Source of the DNA: Tremella fuciformis
Taxonomy: Eukaryota > Basidiomycota > Tremellomycetes > Tremellales > Tremellaceae
DNA: 64,000 nt
Reading direction: 5' to 3'
Assembly: GCA_032768795.1 (NCBI GenBank)
Contig: CP136496.1
Span: 1,116,001 to 1,180,000, forward strand
The position numbers were made by a program, and so were the translations under genes. Shown in pieces: positions 33,767-46,126 of the stretch; positions within the stretch are counted from its first letter, which is position 1; every line of letters starts with the position of its first letter. Below the pieces are notes generated by a model that ran no database searches, was not told the DNA's origin, and saw nothing but the letters and a program-made list of their open reading frames with translations.

Positions 33767-34961
33767 ATGGACGCAGACCCATTGTATCACGTCAAGCAGC
33801 TATTCTACCAAGGTCAGCTCTCAACTGCCGTCTGTGAGTCGTTAGCTGACAAGAGTCAGCTTCGTACAAAGGTGAGTGCCCGTCTGGGACGGGGTGCCCT
33901 CCGTCGACTTACGAGACACCTGCAACTGGCAACTGGCCTAACAGACGCACCTGACGCACAGCTTGCATAGCCGAAGCCTCCCAATCCTCCTCTCCCTCTG
34001 ACTCGCCCGAGTCAGCCCACCGCGCAATCTACGCCGCCCGCGCCCATCTCGCTCTCTCACCACCGGCAACACCGGACGCCCTCGCCGTCCTCGAGCCGCA
34101 CCTGGGCGAAGCAGCGCTTGCCTCTGTGCGCGCAGCAGGCGCATTCGCGCACTACCTCGCTGGGGATGACAAGGAAGGCAAGGTAGACGAGGTGCGCGAC
34201 CTCGTGCTGGAGTGCGAGGGCGGCGAGGAGGGCGACGATGAGCAGAAGGTGGAAGAGGGGTTGGTGCGCGCGGTGGCTGCTACCATCTTCATCCTTGAGA
34301 AGGAGAACGAGGAGGCGGTCGCGACGTTGACCGAGGGCAGCGCCAAGACGGACCTCGAATGGTGGGTCTGAGACCTTGGCTAGGCGAGGCCCAGGAAAGC
34401 GAGGCTGATGGGCAGCCTGGCACTGCTCGTCCAGCTGTGTCTGAGCTTGGACCGCAGAGATCTGGCACAGAGCGCATATGCCACTGCGAAGAAGGTCGGC
34501 AATGACTCGGCCCTCGTGCAGGCTATGGAGGCGTGGATCGGGCTCAAGACGGTACGGCCTGGCTACTCGGAACATGCGATGTGGCTGACCCGCAGGGCGG
34601 GAGACCACTTCATCAGTCGTACTACTACTTTGAAGAGCTCTATCAGCTCCCGTCTGGGCGCACGGCCCCGGTCCTCGCGTCCCATGCTGCGGCTCACCTG
34701 CTGCTGGGACATGTGGACGAGGCGAAAGCAGATATAACTGAAGCTTCTCAGCGGGAGGGCGGGGACAGCGATCCGGACGTTCTCGCTGTGGGGACATCTC
34801 TGGGTCTAGATGGTTACGGCAGGTCAGCTGTCGAAACGAAGTTCGTTATAGAGCTGACATTCAGCAAACTCGCCGCGACGTCACATCCCTTCGCTGCCGA
34901 CCTGGCCGAAAAGGAGAAGGCGTTCGAGGAGGCTGCCGCCAAGTTTGCCATCACGGCTTGA
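33767..34961 (+). CDS. Coatomer subunit epsilon
   Basis: Exons 33767-33812, 33860-33871 (a 12-nt microexon), 33962-34361, 34416-34551, 34596-34822 and 34865-34961; 305 aa. Epsilon-COP is a TPR-like helical solenoid in the COPI coat on Golgi vesicles. Marks: DPLYHVKQLFYQ, AIYAARAHLALSPP, LVQLCLSLDRRDLAQSAYATAK, QSYYYFEELYQ, ASHAAAHLLLGHVDEAKADI and SHPFAADLAEKEKAFEEAAAKF. Length fits the family. It converges with the next gene and lies only 29 bp from its stop. Confidence 0.93.
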
Positions 34962-34990
34962 TACGACATGCAAGATTTATGATCTAGACT

Positions 34991-36540
34991 CTACAGCCTA
35001 GCCCTGACGCCCTCCTCATTCGCAGCAGACGAACTACCGATGAAGCGTCCGAGGGCATCGGCGACTTCATCCGGCGCCTCCTGCACGACTTGATGACTTG
35101 CCCGCATGATCCTCTCATTCTGGCTCTTCGGGGGCCTGTGGACCATCTCGGCCGTATTCTTATCCCCAAACGTGGCTATGGTCTCCCCGGCAGTGAGGAA
35201 TGCGACGGGGACTTCGACCTTTCTCAGCAGCTCCCACCCCTCGGCCAGACCGGTCGGCTCGGAGAAGACAGCGGCCTCGCACCACGAGGCTGTGGCGAGC
35301 TCCACGCCGCCGTTCGGGCTGTCCACAAGGGCGTGCGACTGCCATATCTCGAAGACTTCGGGGTGGTAGCGCTTGAAGAACTCGGCTTTTAGGGCGTGCT
35401 CCGCTGCCGCTTCTCTCGAAGGCCAGTGTGAGCGGCGTTTGATGGCACCGGTCACCAACGGCCATTTGGGGTAGTCGTCGTGTTTTGGCCATTCGTGGAC
35501 GTACAACGGGGGGCACTGACATAAGCACTGGATTGAGATCACGATGCTCACCATGGGGTCTACCAGGAAAAGAGCGTGGAAGAGATCCGGACGGCGTGCG
35601 GCCGCTTGCACCCTGCTATCAGCTCCACCTCATCCTGGACGGTGGTGGCTCACATGGCATTCCCACCGAATGAGTGACCAATCCCGACGACCTTGCCTCT
35701 GACCTGGTCTTCCGACCAGCTGGGCCGGTCCGAGGCCTGAAGAGAGGGCAAGAGGTGCTGCACAAAATTGACCACGTCTCTCCCGCGATCAGACCAGAAG
35801 TGCACTGCGCCGAGTTTGCCGCCGTTCAGATCGAGCGAGGCGGCGTGGATGATATCGTCTATCATGTAGATTTCGTCGATCCTGGTAGTCGGCAAGCCTA
35901 GCGGGCTGCTTCCTTTAGAACGCTCCCCAAACTCAGCCGAGGCGTTGGGAGGGTCGCTCGAGAGCAGTCTGCGGAGTGTCGGATGCCAATCCTGCTACTC
36001 AGCGCCAGCTCGCTCAGGTATCGAAGAGCTCGCCTCTTTCAAGAATCCATTGGCGTGGGTCATGACGATCGTCAATCCCTGGTCGTCTGGCTTCTCCTCC
36101 CTCTTCCATCGCTCGACCGCCAGCCACAGCCCATGCGTATTCGCCGCCTGAGCTTCCTCCAGTGTCCACCGCTTGGCCCCATATCTCAACTCCCTGGCAC
36201 GGAGCGCATCCTCCCTCTGCCTCTCTTGACGCTCTTCTTTGCTCTCGTTCGCTTTCGGAGGGTGCACGCTGAAAGGCGAAGAGTACCGAGAGAATGTCCC
36301 TGTGCTCTGGGGACTACTACGCGGGTAGGCTGCGGGCACGGCCCATGAAGTCGATGCGAAGCCTGCTGGTGGCTGCAGTCGCGGACGACTAGGCAGCGCC
36401 GGTGGGTCAGCCCGAGGCGGGGGCAGCAGGTCGAGGAATGGCGATATGGGGTATCGCGGCTCGGTCAGCTTGGCCGGCCGTGGCCATGACGGGTGGCGCG
36501 AGGACGACATTGCCTGTCTGAGGACGAGCGGCAGCCGCAT
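34991..36540 (-). CDS. Alpha/beta-hydrolase, Lpx1-like
   Basis: Exons 36540-36034, 35994-35654 and 35612-34991. A fourth, in-phase 36-nt intron (35551-35516) may also be removed; without that splice the protein is 489 aa. The fold is clear: MTHANGFLKE-QDWHP (oxyanion strand), nucleophile elbow GIGHSFGGNA, then RRPDLFHALFLVDP and a late catalytic-type His (MRASHQVVQEAPDEVADALGRF). Lpx1 of yeast is a peroxisomal lipase. I see no clear C-terminal PTS1 (it ends VRARL). The first intron (36033-35995) needs a GC donor (GCGAGC). A later start at 36510 is possible. Confidence 0.8.
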
Positions 36541-36835
36541 CGGTGCTCGTCATGAGGATGAGAAGCAAGTATGTCTACGAGTGCTCGATGTCACCGCTGA
36601 TCTTTCGGACGGAGGCTCGGCTAATCACCGCCCGGATTCCGGAAGAAGGCGAAAGGTAATCACAGGCACGGGATTAGACCCGTTGATTACTGCGAGATCC
36701 GAGCCACATCGAGCTCAAACGTCATTGACAAATCCCTTTCATCCCATCTCGCGACTGACTTCTGCAATGTGCAGCTGCGGGTCGCACACTACGAGATGTC
36801 TCTAGCCGAGTAGCGCCCAGCAAAGCAGCGCGGAC
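36541..36835. other. Divergent promoter with an imperfect inverted repeat
   Basis: 295 bp between the hydrolase and Spo71-like starts. GGCTCGG (36614-36620) plus TAATCA pair with TGATTA (36684-36689) and CCGAGCC (36699-36705), enclosing smaller palindromes. No tRNA T-arm is present, so I do not call a tRNA. Confidence 0.45.
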
Positions 36836-39800
36836 ATGCCAGCGGTGGCGGAGGCGCCCGTGGCGCACACTGCGCCGAACGTGCGGCCCCCAGACCCCAA
36901 CGCCTCCCAAGGCGGCCAGGCGCACATGGCTTCCGAAGCAGTCGTCCCGCAACCCGGACCAGCCGTCGCCTTTGCCGCCTCGCACGACCGCGACGGTCCT
37001 CACGCCCTGCCTCGCCGCTTCCTTGGGCCTCTGCCTGAGAACTTTATCAACTCGGACGAGGCAGAAGCCAAGCGTCGCCATCTGCACGAGCTGCGCCGCA
37101 GGATCATCGGCCGCTTCACCAGCCGGGACAGCGAGGGTGATCTCGATCGGCGGGGATCGAGGTTCGAGGGCACGTTCGGCACGGAGCATCTGCCTGGTGG
37201 TGTCCGGGGCGCCGTGTGCCATATTCGTATACGGCGCCGGAGCAGGACTGGGGAAGAAGTCGACGAGGAGGTCGAACTGGACGACGAGGACGACGACCGG
37301 CCGGGCCGGCCGCACCTACGAGGCAAGAAGAAGAAGCGGAAAGATGTGTGGATCGGTGAAAGCTTTGACATTGGCAGAGAGTTCTTTCCTCGTCAAAAGT
37401 CCCCTTCCTCGCCCGTCCGAGACATCCCGCCCTTTCGCCCTGGCAGAGATGCCGAGCCTCAAGATGCAGAAGGGTCGAGGCGGCCTGCGTTTTCTACAAA
37501 GAGTACCCAGGAGTCTTTTGTCACTGCGCGCACCGAGTTCTCGGACGCTCGGACGTCAAACAGCACTGTCAATCTCCATGGCGATGGCTACGAGCTGGCC
37601 CCTCGGCCCTCTACCAGCGTCCCGTCGGATAATGGCGATAGTCCAAAGACCCGCCAAAGCCAAGCTTCTTCACTCCAACCTCTCATCAGCACCGCACCAG
37701 ATGATGAGATAACATACCGTGTCTCTCCAAAGGCGGCCGTGGTCAGTTTGAAGAACAAAGACTCGTCCGCGAGTTTTCGAAAACGTCTGAAATCCGCCAT
37801 CAGGAAACCGTCAAATGCGACACTTGGAGATCCGGCTCTGCTAGATGTGCCATCGAAAAGATTGGGGACCGCTGACAAGGTCAAACCGAAGTCTGTGCAA
37901 TTCCCGGTCAATCCCGCAGAATTCATGTCAGATGACGAGGATGGCGATCCTCGTCCACGCAAAGGCAACAAAGCACCAGCCGATCCCGAAGCAGTGCTGG
38001 CGAGAGAGGGAGACGAAGCAGAGGGTACCAGCGCCGGCGCTTCAGTCGCCGCAGACGATGAAGATTGGGAAGACGAGGAAGAAATACGCATGGGCGACGT
38101 GATCATGCGGGATCGTATGCTGGTGAGAGTCGGCTACCATCGCGAAGAACCGATCTCCGACTTTGACGAAGAGCAGCAAAGACGGCGACCGTGTGCTCGG
38201 ATGGATCCATTTCGCGAATACATCGTCGCCCTGCGCCAAGACCGCCTCGAGCTCTATCTCGATTGGCGACTGCCACTCACTGAACGTTTTGCCAAGCAGA
38301 AGCGACTGGCCTTTATAATACCCTTGGTCCCGTACCGCACGCACTGCACGATCTTCCACCCTACCGACATGACCCTCTGCCTCACTACCTCTGCGAGCCG
38401 TCTGCACGACGAAGTGACGCGTATGATGCGGGCAACAACCACCCGAGTTGGGGCCTTGCGTGATCGCGTCAAGCAGTCCAAGCAATTTGAATGGCTCAAA
38501 CGAGGGCGGTCAGGCACTCACGTCTTCATCCTGAAGATCCCCGAGCGGTCTCGCGCCCTCGACTGGTACTGGGAAATGTGGCGTCAGCTGGGCGGCGAGC
38601 TCCCGTCCTGGGTCGACATTAACGTTGCCTCCCTGTCTACCACCATCCGACTTCTGTTGCCTGAAGACAAGGACGAGGTCGGCGGACGGGCGCAACAGAG
38701 AGACTTCAACCCGAAAACCACCGTCAAGACCTGCTTTGACATGCTGGAGAAGGTGTTTGACGTCGACGATCTTGTCCGACAAAGAAACGAGCACGGACGG
38801 GAGGAGCTTGACCTTCGACTCTGCTGGAAAGCTCCATCTGGGGAGATAGACTGGGTCGCGCATACCACCACTGTGCAGGGTAAGAGGCGCAACTGGGCCC
38901 TGCTAGCTGGGCTGGCACGACTGCAGAATGAGCGTCACCCGGGCGAGCTGGATCTGCGACATGCGGGACATCAACCTCATAACCTCCGCTTGGAAGACGG
39001 CACATCTTTATTCGAACCTCCCGGCGTCGAGGGCTATCTCATCCGGCACAAGAGTCCCTCGTCACCCAAAGAGCATGTATTCTTGTCAACGCATGATGGC
39101 AACATTTACACGACAACCATGAAGAATGCGCACCCGCCCTTGATGCCCGGTACGGAGGGCAAGACGCCACGCGACGTCTTTCCCGAAGTCTACGACACGT
39201 ATCGAGAAGGGGAAAATCATCGCATGGCCTCCTTCTTGGCACACTGTGTCGGCTGCGTGGACTTGCGAGACATCACGGCGGTCAAGCTCTGCTCCGAAGG
39301 CGACGGGGAGCCCAAGCCGAAGGACGGCCAAGGTGAAGCTCAGACTTGGGGCCAAGGTCACGGATCTCATGCCGGTCGCTCATTCGAGATAGCGGTTGTG
39401 CCCGATCAGACTGTGCGCTTCGAGGCTCACACTCCTGCCGTCGCCGCCCAATGGGTCGACCGTCTGTCCAAGCTCATGGCGTACTGGAAGCGTCGCCACC
39501 GAGTCGAGTAAGTCCTTTGTTGGGCGCATGGCTCGCGACTGACTTTAGTGCGCGAGAGCGTATGGACGCCATGCAGATCGTCTCCTCGAATGACGCTTTC
39601 GCTGGAACAGAGCTCAGCAACGGCTCTGACAATGTTCTATTGGATATCTGGGATTGGTGTACGATCCAGGGCTGTCGGCCGGTATGCCAAGCCGGCAGGT
39701 TATTCGTCAAGCACGGTCCATGGCGCAAGTTCCGGTAAGCTTCGACGGGCGGTGAAGGGAGGTCGCTGAAGATCGGCAGTCACCGATACATCGTGCTATC

Positions 39801-40342
39801 TGGCGGAAGCCTGATCACCTTCAAGATCAAGTCAAAGCAGGCGTTTCACCAACGCAAAGCGCGTTACCCTCTCTTTGGGGCATACGTCTACTCGGGAATG
39901 CTGGCGGTGGAGGAGCTGCATGCCACACAAGATCGAGATGCGCTGTCTACACAGCACCGAGTGTATCAGGATGGGCTCAAGGCGAGTCGAGAGGCGAATA
40001 GACTCCGTCGGCACCGCGCTGACAAGCAGAGCTCTGACGGAAGTGAAGACACTACATTCTGCATAAGGCTGCTAAAGCCGAAGAATGGATGGAAGAAGGA
40101 GAACCCGTGGGCTGGCGGCAATACCACTTTCCAACCTCCAGCATTGAGCGATCAGCCCCCGGCGTTGTACATCTTCCGTGCGAGGTCCAAGGTGAGTTGA
40201 GAAGTGGTCTTCCAGCGCAAGGGTAAGTGTCCAGCTGGAGCGGGACAGGTGGGTGTGGGCTATCAACGCCGAGATGGAGCGACAGGCGAGGGCGCATGTA
40301 GCGCAAGGCGATGCGCTGAGGAATTATGGGCACATCTTATGA
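36836..40342 (+). CDS. Spo71/Mug56-like PH-domain protein
   Basis: Exons 36836-39507, 39549-39734, 39780-40191 and 40235-40342; 1125 aa. The N-terminal half is charged and probably disordered, with a nuclear-type basic run (GKKKKRKD). A Spo7_2_N-like region begins near VDEAEAKRRHLHELRRRI...RFTSR. A first PH-like domain is near residues 430-530 (RMDPFREYIVALRQDRLELYLDWRLPL), and a C-terminal PH domain crosses exons 2-4 (KHGPWRKFRHRYIVLSGG...RDRWVWAINAEME). In yeasts Spo71/Mug56 works at the prospore membrane with Vps13; a role in spore or membrane formation is inferred. Confidence 0.85.
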
Positions 40343-40862
40343 CTTGACGACTGTTCGGACATTGCATAGAGCATCTGCAGCATGGATACGGTAATGGATT
40401 AGGATAGATCCCTGGGGCCTTATGGTTCGCTAGCCGCGGAGGATTTCAGGGACAGGGCACGGTGGCAAACGAGCGAGCTCATGCGTCACTCTGACACGCA
40501 CGTTCGTTCGTCTGCGAGTAGTCTTCACATTCGTATTCAACAGACATCCAGTAGAGAGAGAGCTTCATCTCCGTCATTTGGGAGACGGGCGGACATGCCG
40601 AGAGCCATGGACAATCGTTCATTAAGCTTTTCTCCCCCGGACAGTCCTCGTTGATCTCCATCATTACCATCACCACGACGACAAGGACGGTCATTGGCGA
40701 CGCACTACTAGCCTCTTGCGGTACTTCCTTCATCCCGCACACATCACACATCTTCATCCATCACACATCCCGTGTCCCGTGCTCACTCGTCCTTCCCTCC
40801 CCATCTGATCCCATCTCCCATCTTCCCCAACCTTCCCCCTCCTCTTCCTCTCAGCCGCCAAG
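40343..40862. other. Intergenic: VTC4 promoter
   Basis: 520 bp. It includes a CACC/CATC-rich tract near 40660-40850. VTC genes are often phosphate-regulated through CACGTG sites; I see no such site here. Confidence 0.5.
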
Positions 40863-43601
40863 ATGAAGTTCGGAAGACGTATCAAGGTGAGCACGATCCT
40901 CCTCCTGCTGCTGCTGCGGGGCGCCCACCTGACGCCCAGGACTCGCGCTACGAAGAATGGGCCGATCAGTACATCGCCTACGGCGCCCTGAAGAAACAGA
41001 TCAAAGCGACCTCGCCGTGGACCGACACGGCCGAGGCCGACTTTATCCAGGCGCTGCACGGCGAGCTGGACAAGTGCCAAAAGTTCCAGACGGAAAAGGC
41101 CGAGGAGCTGCTCAAGCGCATCACCTCGCTTGAGAAGGAAGTCCAGGGGCTCGTTGCCAAGGCCGCCGAGATCGAGGACGACGACGACAACGAGCACGAC
41201 GGGCATGAGCCGACCCCGGGCGCGCTGGAGCGCCAGCACCAGCACGATCATCGCGACGACGACGCGGGCAGCGACGATGACGACGATGATGATGGGGCGT
41301 CGACGGGGAGCGCGATGAGCGTCGGCTCGCTCGAGGAACGCTTCAGGGAGCTCGAGGAGGAGGTCGCTATTCTCGTCGCGGACGTTCATGATCTGTCGCT
41401 CTTCACAAAGCTCAACTTTACCGGCTTTATCAAGATTGTCAAGAAGCACGACGTGAGACCCTTCTATGTTAGCCGCTATGAGGGGCTGATGTGCAGAAAC
41501 TCACTGGGTTCGCCTTGAAGCCCGTCTTCACAAAGGACTTCCTTGAGAAGCACCCTTTCTACCGCATGAACTACGATGTCCTCATCGTCAAGCTCTCCAA
41601 GCTCTTCGATCTCGTCAGGACCCGCGGTCATCCCATTGAGGGCGACTCGTCCGCTGGCGGAAGCCAGAACGCCTTCACGCGTAGTACTACCAAATACTGG
41701 GTTAGCAGCACCCTTTCCCAGTCGTTCGAAGCTGACTTTCAGGTGCACGACGACAACATCGTTCCGCTCAAGCTCGCCATCATGAAGCATCTACCAGTCC
41801 TGGGTTAGTTGTCATTGTATTCCTCGAACGCAACTGACACTTAGTCTTCGACGCCAACAAAGAGTTCAATGTCTCCGATTCCGCCATTACCTCGATCTAC
41901 TACGACAACGAGGACCTCGAGCTGTACCTTGGTCGCTTGGAGAAGACCGAAGGCGCCGAGGCGATCCGTATGCGGTGGTACGGCGACGTGGGCGGGAAGA
42001 ATGTGCGCCACCAATTTCTGCTCGGCGTGAAGCTGACAATAGGTATTCGTCGAGCGCAAAACCCACCGCGAGGACTGGACTGGCGAAAAGTCCGTCAAGG
42101 AGCGTTTCGTCATCAAGGAAGACAAGCTCAACGATTACCTTGCGGGGAAATACACCATGGACGAGGAGTTTGACAAGCTCGTCAAAATCGGCAAGAAGTC
42201 CGAGAAAGAGGTCGAGGGCATGAAGCAGCTCGCCGATGAAATCCAGTACGCGGTCATCACTCGCAAACTCCGACCCGTCATGCGATCCTTCTACAACCGA
42301 ACCGCCTTCCAGCTACCTGGCAACGCCACCGTCCGGATATCCCTCGACACCGAGCTTTCGCTCATTCGCGAAGACAACTTTGACGGCGTCGACAGGACCC
42401 ACGGCAACTGGCGCCGAACGGACTTTGGTATCGACCACCCCTTCCCCACTGTCAAGAGTTCCGAGAAGGAGCTGTTCCCCTATGGTGTCCTTGAGGTCAA
42501 GCTCGCAATCAAGGTCGGCGAGGAACCCCCTCAGTGGATCCGCGATCTCATCAACTCGCACCTCGTTGAGGCCGTTCCCAAATTCTCCAAATTCATCCAC
42601 GGTTGTGCGACACTACTGCCTGAACGAGTGGACCTCGTGCCCTTCTGGCTGCCGCAGATGGACCAGGACATCCGTAAACCTGTTTCCGCCCGGTCTCGCG
42701 TACTCATCGAGCGACCTCATTCCGCCAACGTCTCGCACGGCTCCAGCTCGAACACTGCACCGGCGTCACCTCAGCACCCCCAAGCCGCCTATCATGAGCC
42801 CGTGTCCGAGGGTGAGGACGACGAGGAGTACCTCGTACACTCAGCTCGCAACGAGGATGAACATTTGCGACTGCCACCGGGCGCGGCAGCCGAAGCACGC
42901 GCAGCGCGAGACTACCGCGAGAAGAAGCTGCGGGACGAGGCGCATGCGCAAGCGGACAGCTCGGCTTTCCAGCGATCCAAGGGTACTTACGACAAGTCTT
43001 TGCGTATCGATCCTCTTGCCTCTTCGGACCGATTTGACAAAGACGTCTCACTGTTGGATGAGCGAAGTATACAGAAACTCAATGATGCTGCCAAGGCTCA
43101 GAACGGGCATACCACCCAGCAGGCCGAATCTGAAGAAGAGGATGTGGAAGACGAGGAAGATGACGAGGAGGGCAACAGGGTTGTGTACGTGGACAACTTC
43201 CGTGCGCCTCCTGGCAAGCGTATAGCCATGCCGATTCGGATAGAGCCCAAAGTCGTCTTCGCAGCAGAGCGGACGTTCCTCAAGGTCAGCTACCAGGACT
43301 ACGTCACGTATTAGCTGACTTTCAGTGGTCCCACTTTGCTGTCCTGCTGTCCGCCGTATCCATTGGATTGGTCAACTTTATCCGACCCGACGATGTGATT
43401 GGTCTCGTTGCCGCTGGCTGCTTCACCTTCACTGCCCTGGCCGCCATCACCTACTCGGGCGGCATGTACGCATACCGAATCCTGCAAATTAGGAAACGGA
43501 GGGCGATCGACTATCACGACCGGTGGGGTCCTACATTCTTGTGTGCTGCTTTGATCGGAAGTGTCTTGGTCAATCTGGTTTTGAGGTTGAGGGAAATGTA
43601 G
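40863..43601 (+). CDS. VTC4: Vacuolar transporter chaperone 4, polyphosphate polymerase
   Basis: Exons 40863-40886, 40940-41452, 41497-41700, 41743-41803, 41845-42002, 42043-43284 and 43326-43601; 825 aa. An N-terminal SPX domain (MKFGRRIK...; [16 protein letters not shown]) is interrupted by a long Asp/His-rich insert (about 90-140). The tunnel-shaped catalytic domain follows, with [48 protein letters not shown] and [10 protein letters not shown]. An acidic linker leads to three membrane helices of the DUF202 type near the C-terminus. It makes polyphosphate from ATP at the vacuolar membrane and senses inositol pyrophosphates through SPX. Confidence 0.95.
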
Positions 43602-43719
43602 ATGGACACTGATCGTACTGCATGGAAGTAAGAAGTTTGGATACCATAATCAATGACAAGGCATATGCATGGATCAAGTGACAAAAAAACCCAACAGCAA
43701 GGTCCCAAGATGAATGAGA

Positions 43720-45063
<1,344 letters not shown>

Positions 45064-45245
45064 GCTGTACTGTAGTGACTGGCAGGGCGGTATGCACAGA
45101 GAAGAGCAGACTAGAAGCAAGGTCTAAAGGCAAGAATAGTCTGCTCGGCCGAAATTTCGACTGGTCCGGTCGCTATTGGTGATCACTCCGCGGTGATCTC
45201 CACGGGGCTCACTCACTGTACTCTACACCATCAACAATCTGCGAG

Positions 45246-46048
45246 ATGACGCAGGACATGGGCGACTCCTCACTGGCGCTGGCGCAAACGCCCATGCGCA
45301 CGCTGCTACTGCAGAACCTCGCAACGCAGACCGCGTCCATCTCGCACCTCTTCACGGCGCTTACCGCGCCCGCGCCCAACCCAGCGGCCGTGCAGGCGAG
45401 CTACGCCGTACTCGGCACGTCGACGGATGAGCTCGCGGCCGTGCTGCGCGAGGCGGAGCGGCACCAAGAGGCATGGGGGCGGGTGATGCGGCAGCGCAAG
45501 GCGGTCGAGGACCTCGAGCGGCGCGTGCGCGGGTTGTACCGGGACCTCGAGCGCGGGAGCAGGGAGCTGGGCGCGATGGTGGACGAGGCGAAGGCCGGTT
45601 TGACGAGCGGCGAGGGCGGTAAGTCCTAGACAGGCATGGAATGGATGGGGGAGGAGCTGATAGTAGTGCCGCTCAATGTGCCCGCGCTGCTGGCGCACGC
45701 GCAGGCGCTGGCCAAGACGTCCTCGGCGCCGACGTCGACGCTGCTCACGCCGGCGGACAGGGCGCAGTCGCTGCCGTGGCCAAGCGAGGCGAGCATGCGC
45801 ATGGGCCTGCTGTTCCAGACGCAGGGCAGCATGACGCAGGGAGAGACGGGCACACTAGGCGACGGCAAGTCCAGGTCCAGGTGCTTTGCTGGGTCGGCAG
45901 GGCTGATGGACCAGAGATACCACTGGCGACATCGGCAATGGACATGCAGGTCGACGAGGTGCAACATCACGCACACGAGGAGAGAAGGCAGTACGACCCG
46001 GACGCAGTGTACAATTTGGACCTCAACTCGGACTCAGACGACGGATGA
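45246..46048 (+). CDS. MED4: Mediator complex subunit 4
   Basis: Exons 45246-45618, 45664-45864 and 45915-46048; 235 aa. Med4 belongs to the Mediator middle module, bridging activators and RNA polymerase II. Seen: an N-terminal helical coiled coil (SISHLFTALTAP...VLREAERHQEAWGRVMRQRKAVEDLERRVRGLYRDLERGSREL), the Med4 core VVPLNVPALLAHAQALAKTSSAP with LPWPSEASMRMGLLF, and an acidic tail YNLDLNSDSDD. The second intron (45865-45914) requires a GC donor (GCAAGT) with a GCTGATG branch; this is the only splice that reaches the conserved tail. Confidence 0.9.
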
Positions 46049-46126
46049 GGCTCTGGGTGGTGCAACAGCGACAGCAGTATGCACCATCTAAGATCTACCA
46101 GAGATATATGAGTTGTTTCGGTGGTG

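Noticed and set aside
36614..36706. Possible tRNA gene because of a 7-bp acceptor-like stem.
   Set aside because: No GTTCRAA T-loop and no plausible D-arm or anticodon arm at the right spacing on either strand.
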